Origin: Rhodococcus spelaei
GTDB taxonomy: Bacteria; Actinomycetota; Actinomycetes; Mycobacteriales; Mycobacteriaceae
Direction of reading: 5' to 3'
Length of the DNA: 64,000 bases
Assembly (NCBI RefSeq): GCF_006704125.1
Contig: NZ_VIGH01000005.1
Coordinates: 1 to 64,000, forward strand
The position numbers and the translations under genes were made by a program. Positions 44,359-53,259 of the stretch are shown piece by piece; positions within the stretch are counted from its first letter, which is position 1, and each line of letters starts with the position of its first letter. The notes under the pieces were generated by a model. It saw only the letters and a program-made list of their open reading frames with translations. It made no database searches and was not told the origin of the DNA.

Positions 44359-45180
44359 TCAGCTCTCTGGGTCGGTGGCCAGGCGCGCCGACCGCGTCGC
44401 CGCCTTCGCCTCGCGCGCGGCCGTCGTGGCCGGATGCACCGCGATCAGACCGAGGCCGGCCCGGCGACGGCAGTGCTTGACCAGTTCCTCGTAGGCGGGC
44501 GCGCCGAGCAGTTCGGTCAGTTCCGGCCCGTAGCTCTGCCACACCGGTTTCGTGCCGACGTGCGCGTCGGGTGAGCCCGAGCAGTACCAGTGCAGCTCCT
44601 CGCCGCCCTCGCCCCAGCCGCGGCGGTCGTACTCGGTGATCGTGGTCTTGAGAATCTGCTCCCCGTCCGGGCGCTCGACCCAGTCCTGGGTCCGGCGGAT
44701 CGGGAGCTGCCAGCACACGTCCGGCTTCACCTCGAGCGGTTCGATGCCCTTGCGCAGGGCCATCGAGTGCAGCGCGCAGCCGATCCCGCCCTCGAAACCC
44801 GGCCGGTTCAGGAAGATGCAGGCACCCTTGTACCGCCGCGTCCGCAGCGCGGGCTCGTCGTCGAGGTCGTCCTCCTCGACGTAGCCCTTCTTCCCGAGGC
44901 CCTTGTCCATGAACTGCCAGTCCTGCTCAGTGAGCATCGTCACGGACCGGTCGAGCTTGTCCCGGTCGTCGGCGTCGGAGAGGAACGCGCCGTGCGAGCA
45001 GCAGCCGTCGTCGGGCCGGTCCGCGACGGTGCCCTGGCAGGCGGGGGTGCCGAACACGCAGGTCCAGCGCGAAAGCAGCCAGGTCAGGTCCGCGACAATG
45101 ACGTGCTCCGCGTTCGACGGGTCGACGAATTCGATCCATTCGCGCGGGAAGTCGAGGTCCACTTCGGGGGTCGGGGTCAT
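44359..45180 (-). CDS. Conserved Cys-rich protein (Rv0495c-like)
   Basis: A 273-residue protein with conserved Cys and His: [56 protein letters not shown] and [12 protein letters not shown]. The pattern suggests a metal or iron-sulfur site, but no activity is known to me. It occupies the place of Rv0495c, between regX3 and ppx1. ATG 45180 is chosen; a longer frame to 45246 would overlap ppx1. Confidence 0.7.
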   Translation of the reverse strand: MTPTPEVDLDFPREWIEFVDPSNAEHVIVADLTWLLSRWTCVFGTPACQGTVADRPDDGCCSHGAFLSDADDRDKLDRSVTMLTEQDWQFMDKGLGKKGYVEEDDLDDEPALRTRRYKGACIFLNRPGFEGGIGCALHSMALRKGIEPLEVKPDVCWQLPIRRTQDWVERPDGEQILKTTITEYDRRGWGEGGEELHWYCSGSPDAHVGTKPVWQSYGPELTELLGAPAYEELVKHCRRRAGLGLIAVHPATTAAREAKAATRSARLATDPES

Positions 45181-45234
45181 CTTTTCCGAGGGTGGGGTGT
45201 TGCCTGCTGTCACAGTGCCAGACGGTAGACCCAG

Positions 45235-45240
45235 TACCGT
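45235..45240 (+). promoter_or_regulatory. -10 box (TACCGT), leaderless start of ppx1
   Basis: TACCGT is followed by 6 nt and GTG 45247. Confidence 0.5.
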
Positions 45241-45246
45241 GGTCAC

Positions 45247-46197
45247 GTGCGGTTAGGGGTACTCGACGTCGGAAGCAACACTGTCCATCTCCTCGTGGTG
45301 GATGCCCACAGGGGTGCGCATCCCACACCGATGAGTTCAACCAAGTCCACCCTGCGGCTCGCCGAGAACACCGACGACGGCGGTGACATCACGAAGTCGG
45401 GCGCGGATCGCCTGGTCGCGGCGGTCGGCGACTTCGCCTCCATCGCGTCCTCCTCCGGGTGTGGTGAGCTGATGGCGTTCGCGACCTCCGCGGTGCGCGA
45501 CGCGAACAATTCCGAGGCGGTGCTGGCCCGGGTCCGCGCCGAGACCGGCGTCAACCTGGAGGTCCTCTCCGGGGTGGACGAGGCCCGCCTGACCTTCCTC
45601 GCCGTGCGCCGCTGGTACGGCTGGAGCGCCGGACGCATCATGAACTTCGACATCGGTGGTGGCTCGCTGGAACTGACCTCCGGCGGCGACGAGGACCCGG
45701 ACGTCGCGTTCTCGTTGCAGCTCGGTGCGGGACGGCTGACCCGGGACTGGTTGCAGGGCGATCCGCCCGGAAAGCGGCGGGTCGCGGTGCTGCGGGACTG
45801 GCTCGACGCCGAGCTCGTGGCACCGGCGAAGGCGCTGCGCGCGGCCGGGGACCCGGACCGGATCGTCGGGACGTCCAAGACGTTCCGGTCGCTGGCGCGA
45901 CTCACCGGTGCCGCGCCCTCCGCCGCCGGACCGCGCGTGCAGAGGACACTGACGGCGAGCGGTTTGCGTCAACTGATCGCGTTCATTTCGCGGATGACGA
46001 CGGCCGACCGCGCAGAATTGGAAGGTGTGAGCGCCGACCGGTCGCAGCAGATCGTCGCCGGCGCGTTGATTGCGGAGGCGAGCATGCGGGCACTGTCGGT
46101 GGATTCCCTGGAGATCTGCCCCTGGGCGCTGCGGGAGGGCCTGATCCTGCGCAAACTGGACACAGAGATGGGCGGAGAATTGGTGGTGACGAGATGA
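45247..46197 (+). CDS. ppx1: Exopolyphosphatase/pppGpp phosphatase family (Ppx1-type)
   Basis: A 316-residue ASKHA-fold protein of the short Ppx form: [27 protein letters not shown] and [12 protein letters not shown]. The family releases phosphate from polyphosphate or pppGpp. It starts an operon with the next two genes, near senX3-regX3, and so may link polyphosphate to the phosphate response. Confidence 0.9.
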   Translation: MRLGVLDVGSNTVHLLVVDAHRGAHPTPMSSTKSTLRLAENTDDGGDITKSGADRLVAAVGDFASIASSSGCGELMAFATSAVRDANNSEAVLARVRAETGVNLEVLSGVDEARLTFLAVRRWYGWSAGRIMNFDIGGGSLELTSGGDEDPDVAFSLQLGAGRLTRDWLQGDPPGKRRVAVLRDWLDAELVAPAKALRAAGDPDRIVGTSKTFRSLARLTGAAPSAAGPRVQRTLTASGLRQLIAFISRMTTADRAELEGVSADRSQQIVAGALIAEASMRALSVDSLEICPWALREGLILRKLDTEMGGELVVTR

Positions 46198-47411
46198 GCG
46201 AGGGTTCGGAGAACACCGGCCAGATCTCGGTCGCGGAGCTGCTCGCCCGCAACGGTCAGCAGGTCGAGTCGCGCGGTGGCCGTCGGCGTCGAGGTGTTGC
46301 CGGCGGAATCAGCGTGGCGGAGCTGACCGGCGAGATTCCCGTGATCAAGGAGCGGGCCGTCGACCGTTCTCTGCCGGAGCCGACACCCGCGCCGGCGCCC
46401 ACGCCGGTTCCCATACCGGCACCCGCGCCGGCTCCCGCCGTCGCGGTGACCCCGACCCCGACCCCGACTCCGACAGTGCTGCCGTCGGCGCCGAAGCTCG
46501 GTTCGTTCGAGCCTTTGGCCGACACCCCCTCGCAGTACCTGACCCCCTCGGCGCCGAGCGTGGAGCCGTCGACCCCGACTCCGGACCTGCCGCCCCAGTA
46601 CCGGGCGGCCGCGCCGGCCCCCGAGGTGGTCGACCGCACGCAGGCGATTCCCGCACTGCGCAGGGCGGTCCTGGCCAAGGCGGACGCGGATCGCAAGGCC
46701 GCGGCCGCGCGCACCGCTGGCCAGGGCGCGTCGAAGGCCGAGTCAGCCGCGCCGAAGGCCCCCAACTTCGGCGCGTCGACCTTCGGCGCCACGGTGAGTC
46801 CGGCGGAACAGACGCCCGCCGTCGAGCCGAAGGAAGCGGACAAGCCGCCGGTTCGTTCCGGTTTCGTGCCCTACACCGGGACCGCGAGTCGCGAGCCCGC
46901 CCTGCTGTCCGGGTCGAGCCTCGAGGGTGACCTGATGCGGCAGGCCAGTGAGCGCAGCGCCCGGAGTGAGACCCTCGACGAGGCGAAGGCGTTGGTGCAC
47001 ACCACCGGTGAGTTCCCGCGCATCACCGACGCCCCGCGCCGGGCCGCCTCCGTCACGCCTGCCTCCGTCACCCCCGCCGTCGACGAAGACGGTTCGGACG
47101 ATGTGGCCGCCCTGGACGACGTCACGGACCGGCCGGTCGCCGCGGAGAGTCCGACCCGCCAGTGGGCGGTGCTGGCCGGACAGGCCGTTGTCGCCATCGT
47201 GGCGGGCGCACTGCTGTTCAAGGGCTTCGAGAAGCTGTGGGAGTCGCTGCCCTGGGTGGCGCTGGTACTGGCGGTACTGGTCATCGCGGGTCTCGTCGCG
47301 GTGGTCCGGATCCTGCGCCAGACCGAGGACATCCTGAGTCTGCTGATCGCGGTGATCGTGGGCGTGTTCGTCACCATAGGTCCGCTCGTCTTCGTGCTCA
47401 GCTCGAGCTGA
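46194..47411 (+). CDS. Proline-rich membrane protein (Rv0497-like)
   Basis: A 405-residue protein: soluble N-terminus with two short ISVAEL repeats (8-12 and about 39-43), a Pro/Ala/Thr-rich stretch at about 60-150 and three transmembrane segments at about 323-342, 352-372 and 381-402. No enzyme motif. ATG 46194 overlaps ppx1 (ATGA). The position equals that of Rv0497. Confidence 0.75.
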   Translation: MSEGSENTGQISVAELLARNGQQVESRGGRRRRGVAGGISVAELTGEIPVIKERAVDRSLPEPTPAPAPTPVPIPAPAPAPAVAVTPTPTPTPTVLPSAPKLGSFEPLADTPSQYLTPSAPSVEPSTPTPDLPPQYRAAAPAPEVVDRTQAIPALRRAVLAKADADRKAAAARTAGQGASKAESAAPKAPNFGASTFGATVSPAEQTPAVEPKEADKPPVRSGFVPYTGTASREPALLSGSSLEGDLMRQASERSARSETLDEAKALVHTTGEFPRITDAPRRAASVTPASVTPAVDEDGSDDVAALDDVTDRPVAAESPTRQWAVLAGQAVVAIVAGALLFKGFEKLWESLPWVALVLAVLVIAGLVAVVRILRQTEDILSLLIAVIVGVFVTIGPLVFVLSSS

Positions 47412-47423
47412 CGGAGGCACGGA

Positions 47424-48278
47424 GTGGCCCGCGACGGTGCACGCAGGATTCTGGTCGGGCTCTCGACGGCCTCGGTGTACCCGCAGAACACCGAGGCGGC
47501 GTTCGAGTTCGCCGCCGAACTCGGGTACGACGGCATCGAGCTGATGGTGTGGGCCGAGTCCGTGAGCCAGGACGTGAAGGCGGTGCAGGCCCTGGTCCGC
47601 AAGTACGCGGTCCCGGTGCAGGCGGTGCACGCGCCGTGCCTGCTCATCTCCCAGCGGGTGTGGGGTGCCGACCCCGTCGCCAAGCTGGAGAAGTCGGTGC
47701 GGGCGGCCGAGACGCTCGGCGCCCGGACCGTGGTGGTGCATCCGCCGTTCCGCTGGCAGCGTCGGTACGCGGAGGGGTTCGCCGACCAGGTGCGTGAGCT
47801 CGAGGGGCGCAGTGACGTGGCGGTCGCGGTGGAGAACATGTTCCCGATGCGCGCTGACCGGTTCTGGGGCCGCAAGGCGCGCTCGGCCGAACGGCTCGAG
47901 AAGCGCGGCGGGCCCGGACCGGGACTGTCGGCCTTCGCGCCGTCGTACGACCCGACCGACACCGGCCACGAGCACTACACGCTCGACCTCTCGCACACGG
48001 CGACCGCGGGGATGGACGCCATCGAGCTCGCGAACCGCATGGGTCGCGGGCTGACGCATCTGCACCTCGCGGACGGGCGCGGCGCCTCGGTCGACGAGCA
48101 CCTCATTCCGGGCCACGGCACCCAGCCCTGCGCGCAGGTGTGCCGGCACCTGGTCGAGACCGGGTTCGACGGGCAGGCGGTGCTCGAGATCAACACCCAG
48201 AACGCCCGCACCCGCGCGGAACGGGCGTCGATGCTGGCGCAGTCGCTCAGCTTCGCGCGCGAACACCTCACGCGGTAG
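47424..48278 (+). CDS. Sugar phosphate isomerase/epimerase-like TIM barrel protein (Rv0498-like)
   Basis: A 284-residue AP endonuclease 2/xylose isomerase-type barrel. Metal-ligand regions include VVHPPFRWQ, VAVENMFP, DLSHTATAGMD and LHLADGRGASVDEHLIPGHG. The substrate is unknown. GTG 47424 lies 12 nt after the Rv0497-like stop, in the same operon. Confidence 0.85.
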   Translation: MARDGARRILVGLSTASVYPQNTEAAFEFAAELGYDGIELMVWAESVSQDVKAVQALVRKYAVPVQAVHAPCLLISQRVWGADPVAKLEKSVRAAETLGARTVVVHPPFRWQRRYAEGFADQVRELEGRSDVAVAVENMFPMRADRFWGRKARSAERLEKRGGPGPGLSAFAPSYDPTDTGHEHYTLDLSHTATAGMDAIELANRMGRGLTHLHLADGRGASVDEHLIPGHGTQPCAQVCRHLVETGFDGQAVLEINTQNARTRAERASMLAQSLSFAREHLTR

Positions 48279-48295
48279 CGGCCGGACCCACCGGC

Positions 48296-48712
48296 TCAGA
48301 GCCCGGATACGCCCGCGGCGATCACAGCGACCCCCGAGACGACCAGCCCGAGGACCAGGACGGCGAACCCGGCCCAGACCGAGCGGATCCACCCGTTGGG
48401 GCGCTGTGGGTCGGTGCCGAGCACCGACAGGAAGAAGCCGGCCGGGACGAAGATCGCGGCGCACAGCACCAGGATCGAACCGACGGCCGACCACACCGGC
48501 CCGACCCCCGCGGCCTGGGTGAGCAACGCGACCACCAGACCGAGCGTGACCAGTACGCCTGCGTGCGCGTGCCCGGCCCGGAACATGGTCTTCTGCAGCG
48601 GGTTGGCGCCCTGTGCACCGGAGACGACTCTCAGCATGAAGGTGCCGCCGAACGCGATGCCCACCACGGTGAGCAGGGTGATGCCGACGACGAGGGTGAG
48701 TACGGGATCCAT
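48296..48712 (-). CDS. Small membrane protein
   Basis: A 138-residue protein with four predicted membrane segments and a conserved-looking FRAGHAHAGVLV motif in the first loop region (about 45-56). I do not recognise a function. GAGGAG precedes ATG 48712. It is divergent from a MerR regulator across two palindromic sites and is the obvious target. Confidence 0.7.
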   Translation of the reverse strand: MDPVLTLVVGITLLTVVGIAFGGTFMLRVVSGAQGANPLQKTMFRAGHAHAGVLVTLGLVVALLTQAAGVGPVWSAVGSILVLCAAIFVPAGFFLSVLGTDPQRPNGWIRSVWAGFAVLVLGLVVSGVAVIAAGVSGL

Positions 48713-48743
48713 GACGGGCTCCTCGGGGCGGTAAGCTCCACTG

Positions 48744-48770
48744 ATATTGGATATCTATACTATCCAATAT
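48744..48770. promoter_or_regulatory. MerR operator I
   Basis: ATATTGGATA, 7 nt, TATCCAATAT: a perfect 10-bp inverted repeat. Its last four bases are shared with site II. Confidence 0.75.
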
Positions 48771-48793
48771 TGGATACTAGAACTATCCAATAT
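48767..48793. promoter_or_regulatory. MerR operator II
   Basis: A second copy of ATATTGGATA, 7 nt, TATCCAATAT, overlapping site I by 4 bp at 48767-48770. The pair lies between the divergent membrane-protein and MerR genes, 20 bp before ATG 48814. Confidence 0.75.
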
Positions 48794-48813
48794 GGCCGTC
48801 AAGGGAGGTTTCG

Positions 48814-49452
48814 ATGCGCGTCTCCGAGCTCGTTGAGCGCTCCGGGGTGCCCCTTGCGACGATCAAGTTCTATCTGCGCGAGGGTGTGCTCATGCCCGGC
48901 GAGGCGACCAGCGCCACCCAGTCCCGCTACGGCGAACAGCACGTACAGCGGCTCGCGCTGATCAAGGCGCTGGCCGGGGCCGGACTGCCGATCCACAAGA
49001 TCCGCGCGATCGTCAGGCTCGTCGACGAGCCCGGCGACGACCTCTACGCAACGCTGGGGCGTGCCGTCGCGATGCTGCCCCCGTATCCGGACGGCGAGCG
49101 CGACGCCGACGGTGACTACCCGCGGGCCCGGCGAGTGCTCGAACGGCTCGGTCAGGTCTACGACCCGGACTTCCCGGCGGTCGCGCAGCTCGAACGTGCA
49201 CTCAAGGCGGTCGAGGAGGTCGGCATCCCGATGACCGACCAGCGCGTCGACGCGTACGGCAGGCACATCATGGGCATTGCACGGATGGAACTCGACCTGA
49301 TGCCGGCCGACTCCGCCGCGGCCGTCGAGTACGCCGTACTCGGCACCGCCGTCTACGAACCCGTGATCGCCGCGATGCGCCGCGTCGCCTACCAGGACAT
49401 TGCGTCCCGAATCTTCCTGCGGGACATGCCCGAAACTCGAAAGGACATCTGA
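48814..49452 (+). CDS. MerR-family regulator
   Basis: A 212-residue protein. The MerR winged helix MRVSELVERSGVPLATIKFYLREGVLMPGE is at 1-30, followed by a long coiled region and an all-helical C-terminal part unlike metal-sensing MerR proteins (no metal Cys). AAGGGAGG precedes ATG. Its TGA shares an A with the next ATG, so it is coupled to the thioesterase-like gene. Confidence 0.88.
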   Translation: MRVSELVERSGVPLATIKFYLREGVLMPGEATSATQSRYGEQHVQRLALIKALAGAGLPIHKIRAIVRLVDEPGDDLYATLGRAVAMLPPYPDGERDADGDYPRARRVLERLGQVYDPDFPAVAQLERALKAVEEVGIPMTDQRVDAYGRHIMGIARMELDLMPADSAAAVEYAVLGTAVYEPVIAAMRRVAYQDIASRIFLRDMPETRKDI

Positions 49453-50312
49453 TGCCCGAACCCACCACCGTGACTTCCACCCGACCGTTCGGGGAGTTGA
49501 CCACACTCGCCGACCTCGGCGGCGGGGTGTTCGCGGCGACGATCGACGCAGTCTGGACCATCGGACCGAAGGTGCACGGCGGCTGCATGATGGCCGTCTG
49601 TGCCGCCGCGGCCCGCGACGCGATCCGCGCCGCCGGCGACGAGGCCGGCGTGATGCAGCCGGTGTCGGTGAGCGCGAACTACCTCGCCGCCCCCGACCCC
49701 GGCGAGGTCCGGCTCGTGACGACCGTGCGCAAGCAGGGCCGGCAGGTCTGTCTCGTCGACGTCGACCTGATGCAGGGCGATCGGATTGCGGTGTCCGCGG
49801 CCGTCACCCTCGGCATCCCGGACGTCGGGGCGCCGCGACACGAGGAGCCGTCGCGGGTGGCGGAGTTGCCGGTGGAGCCGCCCGCGGGCGCGGTCCACAT
49901 CACGCCCGACCATCCGATGGGCCAGATCGTGCACGTCGCCAAGGGCTGCGACCTGCGCGTCGACCCGGACGCCGCGCGGTACCTCGCCGGCGAGCAGGGC
50001 GATCCCGTGAACCGGATGTGGGTGCGGCCGTTCGACGAGGACGAGGCCGACCCGGACACCGCAGTCCTGTTCGCCCTCATGCTCGGCGACATCAGCGCCC
50101 CGGTGACGATGAACCGCGGGATGTTCGGCTGGGCCCCGACGGTGCAGCTCACCACCTACCTGCGGCACCGTCCGGCGCCCGGCTGGATGCGCGTGCAGGC
50201 GAGCGCCACGGTGCTCGGCGACACCTGGTTCGAGGAGGACCATGTGGTGCTCGACGCGGCGGGCCAGACCGTGGTGCAGTCCCGTCAGCTCGCGATGATC
50301 CCGAAGGGCTGA
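49452..50312 (+). CDS. Thioesterase family (double hotdog, TesB-like) protein (Rv0499-like)
   Basis: A 286-residue protein with two hotdog halves: KVHGGCMMAVCAAAARDAIRAAG in the first, and RGMFGWAPTVQLTTYLRHRPAPGWMRVQASATVLGDTWFEEDHVVLDAAGQTVVQSRQ in the second, typical of TesB-type acyl-CoA thioesterases. It may control a CoA ester pool. The position equals Rv0499. Confidence 0.8.
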   Translation: MPEPTTVTSTRPFGELTTLADLGGGVFAATIDAVWTIGPKVHGGCMMAVCAAAARDAIRAAGDEAGVMQPVSVSANYLAAPDPGEVRLVTTVRKQGRQVCLVDVDLMQGDRIAVSAAVTLGIPDVGAPRHEEPSRVAELPVEPPAGAVHITPDHPMGQIVHVAKGCDLRVDPDAARYLAGEQGDPVNRMWVRPFDEDEADPDTAVLFALMLGDISAPVTMNRGMFGWAPTVQLTTYLRHRPAPGWMRVQASATVLGDTWFEEDHVVLDAAGQTVVQSRQLAMIPKG

Positions 50313-50342
50313 CCCCCGCCGGTGCATGGCAGGCTTGCCGCC

Positions 50343-51158
50343 ATGACGAGAATTGCAGTGATCGGTGGCGGCCGGATCGGCGAGGCGCTGATCTCGGGAC
50401 TGTTGAAGTCGGGTCGCGCGCCCAAGGACCTGGTGGTTGCCGAGCAGTACGCACCCCGCGCCGAGGAGTTGTCCGGTCAGTTCGGGATCCGGGCCACGAC
50501 CATCGGTGACGCCGTCGAGGGTGCCCACGTCATCGTCATCGCGGTCAAGCCGACCGACGTCGACTCGGTGATGACCGAGCTCGGGTCCGTGGACCTCGAC
50601 GGTGACGTCGAGCAGCTCCTCGTCACGCTCGCGGCCGGGCTTCCGACCGTCCGCTACGAGGCCAAGCTGCCCGCCGGCTTCCCGGTGGTCCGGGTGATGC
50701 CCAACACCCCGATGCTCGTCGGCGAGGGCGTCAGTGCCATCGCGGCGGGGCGGTACGCGACCGCCGAGCACATGGCGACGGTCCGCGAGATCCTGGGGGC
50801 GGTCGGCAAGGTCGTGACCGTCGCGGAGTCACAGATCGACGCCGTCACCGCGGTGTCCGGCTCGGGGCCCGCCTACATGTTCCTGGTCGCCGAGGCGATG
50901 ATCGAGGCGGGCGTCGGTCTCGGGCTGACCCGGGCGACCGCGACCGAGCTCGTGGTCCAGACGATGGTCGGGTCCGCGGCGATGCTCGCCGGCTCCGGCG
51001 ACTCCGCTCACGACCTGCGCGCGGCTGTGACCTCACCGGGCGGCACCACCGCCGCCGCCGTGCGCGAGCTCGAGCGCGGGGGAGTGCGGACGGCGTTCTA
51101 CGAGGCTCTCGCGGCCGCGAAGAGCAGGTCTGCGGCGCTCGGCGCGTCGCCGGAATAG
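50343..51158 (+). CDS. proC: Pyrroline-5-carboxylate reductase
   Basis: A 271-residue enzyme that reduces P5C to proline with NAD(P)H. Rossmann motif IAVIGGGRIGEALISGLL, RVMPNTPMLVGEGVSAI, SGSGPAYMFLVAEAMIEAGVGLGL, and VTSPGGTTAAAVRELE near the C-terminus. CAGGCT with 7 nt precedes ATG 50343. Confidence 0.95.
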   Translation: MTRIAVIGGGRIGEALISGLLKSGRAPKDLVVAEQYAPRAEELSGQFGIRATTIGDAVEGAHVIVIAVKPTDVDSVMTELGSVDLDGDVEQLLVTLAAGLPTVRYEAKLPAGFPVVRVMPNTPMLVGEGVSAIAAGRYATAEHMATVREILGAVGKVVTVAESQIDAVTAVSGSGPAYMFLVAEAMIEAGVGLGLTRATATELVVQTMVGSAAMLAGSGDSAHDLRAAVTSPGGTTAAAVRELERGGVRTAFYEALAAAKSRSAALGASPE

Positions 51159-51159
51159 G

Positions 51160-51228
51160 GACTGCCGCGTCGCCGGCACAGAGACTGTCGCGTCGCCGGA
51201 ACAGCCGCTGCCGCGTCGGCGGAATCGA
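51160..51228 (+). repeat. Three imperfect 23-bp tandem repeats after proC
   Basis: Units begin at 51160, 51183 and 51206; the shared core is CTGCCGCGTCGCCGG with one or two changes. The last codons of proC (GCGTCGCCGGAATAGG) resemble part of a further unit. There are no spacers, so it is not a CRISPR array. Confidence 0.65.
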
Positions 51229-51353
51229 AATTCGTTTACGCCCACCCGTCGCAGTAACCCCATCAGTCCCGCTAAGCTCGTTACAGCACGTGCGTGTCTG
51301 TTCCGCCGGAGGGGAAGCCGGCGGCGCGACACGTGCCGGAGGTATGCGGATTA

Positions 51354-51623
51354 ATGGTGTCTACAAACAAGTCGACGCCGACGAACAAGTCGGCTCCGAC
51401 AAGCAAGTCCAAGAGCTCCACCCCGGAAGGACAACCCGTCCTCGGCGGCACTCAGTTCCTCACCGTCGCCGAGGTGGCGACGTTGATGCGGGTGTCGAAG
51501 ATGACGGTGTACCGGTTGGTGCACAGTGGTGAGCTGCCCGCCGTTCGGGTGGGGCGTTCATTCAGGGTGCACGCGAAGGCGGTGCACGACTACCTGGAGA
51601 CCTCGTATTTCGATGCCGGCTGA
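51354..51623 (+). CDS. BldC-like helix-turn-helix protein (Rv0500A-like)
   Basis: An 89-residue protein with a Lys/Ser/Thr-rich N-terminus and a MerR-like single domain FLTVAEVATLMRVSKMTVYRLVHSGELPAVRVGRSFRV at about 37-75. BldC-type proteins bind direct repeats cooperatively as developmental or general regulators. GGAGG precedes ATG 51354; GTG 51357 and 51294 are alternatives. Confidence 0.88.
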   Translation: MVSTNKSTPTNKSAPTSKSKSSTPEGQPVLGGTQFLTVAEVATLMRVSKMTVYRLVHSGELPAVRVGRSFRVHAKAVHDYLETSYFDAG

Positions 51624-51848
51624 GGGTCGGGATCGACACTGACCGACGGCCGAATCGATGCTCGGTTTCGATCGGGCACGGTGGCACCGGTACGATGATC
51701 ACTTGTCGTGCCAGCCAGCCGGGTGTCGTCAGGCGCTGGGCTAGTCGAACGAGGCCACAGCGCCACGTTGGTGGAGAGTAGCTGTAACGCACGCGTACGT
51801 AACCGGCGTGCGCAGGAACGCTAGAGAAGAACGTGAGGGACACCCGCC

Positions 51849-51950
51849 ATGGGTTCAGTGATCAAGAAGCGACGCAAGCGCATGTCGAAGAAGAAGCACC
51901 GCAAGCTGCTTCGTAGGACGCGCGTGCAGCGTAGGAAACTCGGCAAGTAA
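51849..51950 (+). CDS. Ribosomal protein bS22 (AURKAIP1/COX24 domain), 33 aa
   Basis: ATG 51849 opens a 33-residue, highly basic [23 protein letters not shown], then [13 protein letters not shown]. It matches the tiny actinobacterial 30S protein bS22, counterpart of mitochondrial mS38. GAGGGA lies 10 nt upstream. A strong terminator follows 36 nt after the stop, so it is a single-gene unit. The 200-nt upstream region contains a 7-bp hairpin (CGCACGC/GCGTGCG). Confidence 0.95.
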
Positions 51951-51985
51951 GCGGCCGAGTCCGCAGCTGAAGGGCTCGCGCCCGG

Positions 51986-52019
51986 ACGATGCCCGTCACC
52001 TCGCGGTGGCGGGCATCGT
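51986..52019 (+). terminator. Strong hairpin terminator after bS22
   Basis: ACGATGCCCGTCACC (51986-52000), loop TCGC, GGTGGCGGGCATCGT (52005-52019): 15 pairs with one G-T wobble, ending next to a T. Confidence 0.8.
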
Positions 52020-52167
52020 TGCGTTCGGGGGCGACCTGGGCGCTCGTCCATCTGGCGGTCGTTTCAATGAGTCACAAAACGGTTGGTGGACAGCACGTTT
52101 CGGCATCGTAAAGTCTTTGAGCAGTCGCGTCGGGAACGGTTAGGCTCGCGGGGGAGCGGGTGGTTCA

Positions 52168-53259
52168 GTGACGAACAGGGGTGGCAGTGTGACAGTCGGT
52201 GATCGGCGGGTGGAACCGCCGGGAGTGGTACTGGTGACGGGGGCGAGCAGGTTCCTCGGGGGCTACCTGGTGACCAGGCTGGCCCAGGATCCGAACATCG
52301 AGCGGGTCATCGCCGTGGACGCCGTCTCCCCGAGCAAGGACATGCTCCGTCGGATGGGGCGCGCCGAATTCGTCCGCGCGGACATCCGCAATCCGCTCAT
52401 CGGCAAGGTGATCCGCGGCGCGAAGGTCGACACCGTCGTGCACGCCGCCACCATCGTCAAGGCACCGAAGTCCGGCAGTCGCGCCGCGATGAAGGACATG
52501 AACGTGCTCGGCGCCATGCAGTTGTTCGCGGTCTGCCAGAAGTCGCCGGACGTGCGCAAGGTCGTGGTGCGCTCGTCCGGCGCCGTCTACGGCAGCAGCG
52601 CCAAGGACCCGGCGAAGTTCACCGAGGAGATGAGCGCGCGCACGCCTCCGCAGGGCGGTTTCGCCCGTGACACCATCGAGATCGAGGGCTACGCCCGCGG
52701 CCTCGGCAGGCGCAGACCCGAGATCGCGGTGTCGCTGCTGCGGATGGCACCGCTGATCGGTCCCCGCCTGCACGGCTCGGTCTCCCAGTACCTCAACTCG
52801 TCGGTGGTCCCGATGATCCTCGGCCGGGACGCCCGCATGCAGCTGCTGCACGAGGAGGACGCGCTCGCGGCGCTCGAACGGGCCACCGTGGGCGGCCCGG
52901 CGGGCACCTTCAACGTCGCAGGGGACGGCATGGTCATGCTCTCCCAGGCCATCCGGCGGGCGGGCGGCATTGCGGTGCCGGTCCCGTTCCAGCTGTTCCG
53001 CACGCTCGGGAGGGTGGTGATGGGTTCGTCGATGCGCCAGTTCACCACGGAACAACTCGAGTACTTCCACTTCGGTTGCGGCCTCGACACCGGGCGGATG
53101 CGTTCCGAACTCGGCTTCGAACCGAGGTGGACGACCCTGCAGGCGCTCGACGACATGATCAGCGGGGCCGGCTTCAGTCCGGTGCTCAGTCGGGACTGGT
53201 TGCAGTCGATGGAGACTGGACTGCAGAACCTCGTCGGGGCGGGCGGGGGTGCTCGATGA
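52168..53259 (+). CDS. Atypical extended SDR (GalE2/Rv0501-like)
   Basis: A 363-residue NAD-binding protein: VLVTGASRFLGGYLVTRLA and VHAATIVKAPKSGSRAAMKDMNVLGAMQLF of extended SDRs. The usual YxxxK catalytic pair is not evident; the equivalent position reads FARDT. Classical epimerase chemistry is therefore uncertain. It is annotated as galE2-like by position only. GTG 52168 is chosen, GTG 52189 is possible. Overlaps plsC-like gene by ATGA. Confidence 0.78.
   Translation: MTNRGGSVTVGDRRVEPPGVVLVTGASRFLGGYLVTRLAQDPNIERVIAVDAVSPSKDMLRRMGRAEFVRADIRNPLIGKVIRGAKVDTVVHAATIVKAPKSGSRAAMKDMNVLGAMQLFAVCQKSPDVRKVVVRSSGAVYGSSAKDPAKFTEEMSARTPPQGGFARDTIEIEGYARGLGRRRPEIAVSLLRMAPLIGPRLHGSVSQYLNSSVVPMILGRDARMQLLHEEDALAALERATVGGPAGTFNVAGDGMVMLSQAIRRAGGIAVPVPFQLFRTLGRVVMGSSMRQFTTEQLEYFHFGCGLDTGRMRSELGFEPRWTTLQALDDMISGAGFSPVLSRDWLQSMETGLQNLVGAGGGAR

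Noticed and set aside
51160-51228. Possible CRISPR array
   Set aside because: The units are directly adjacent with no spacers, only three imperfect copies, and no cas genes are present.
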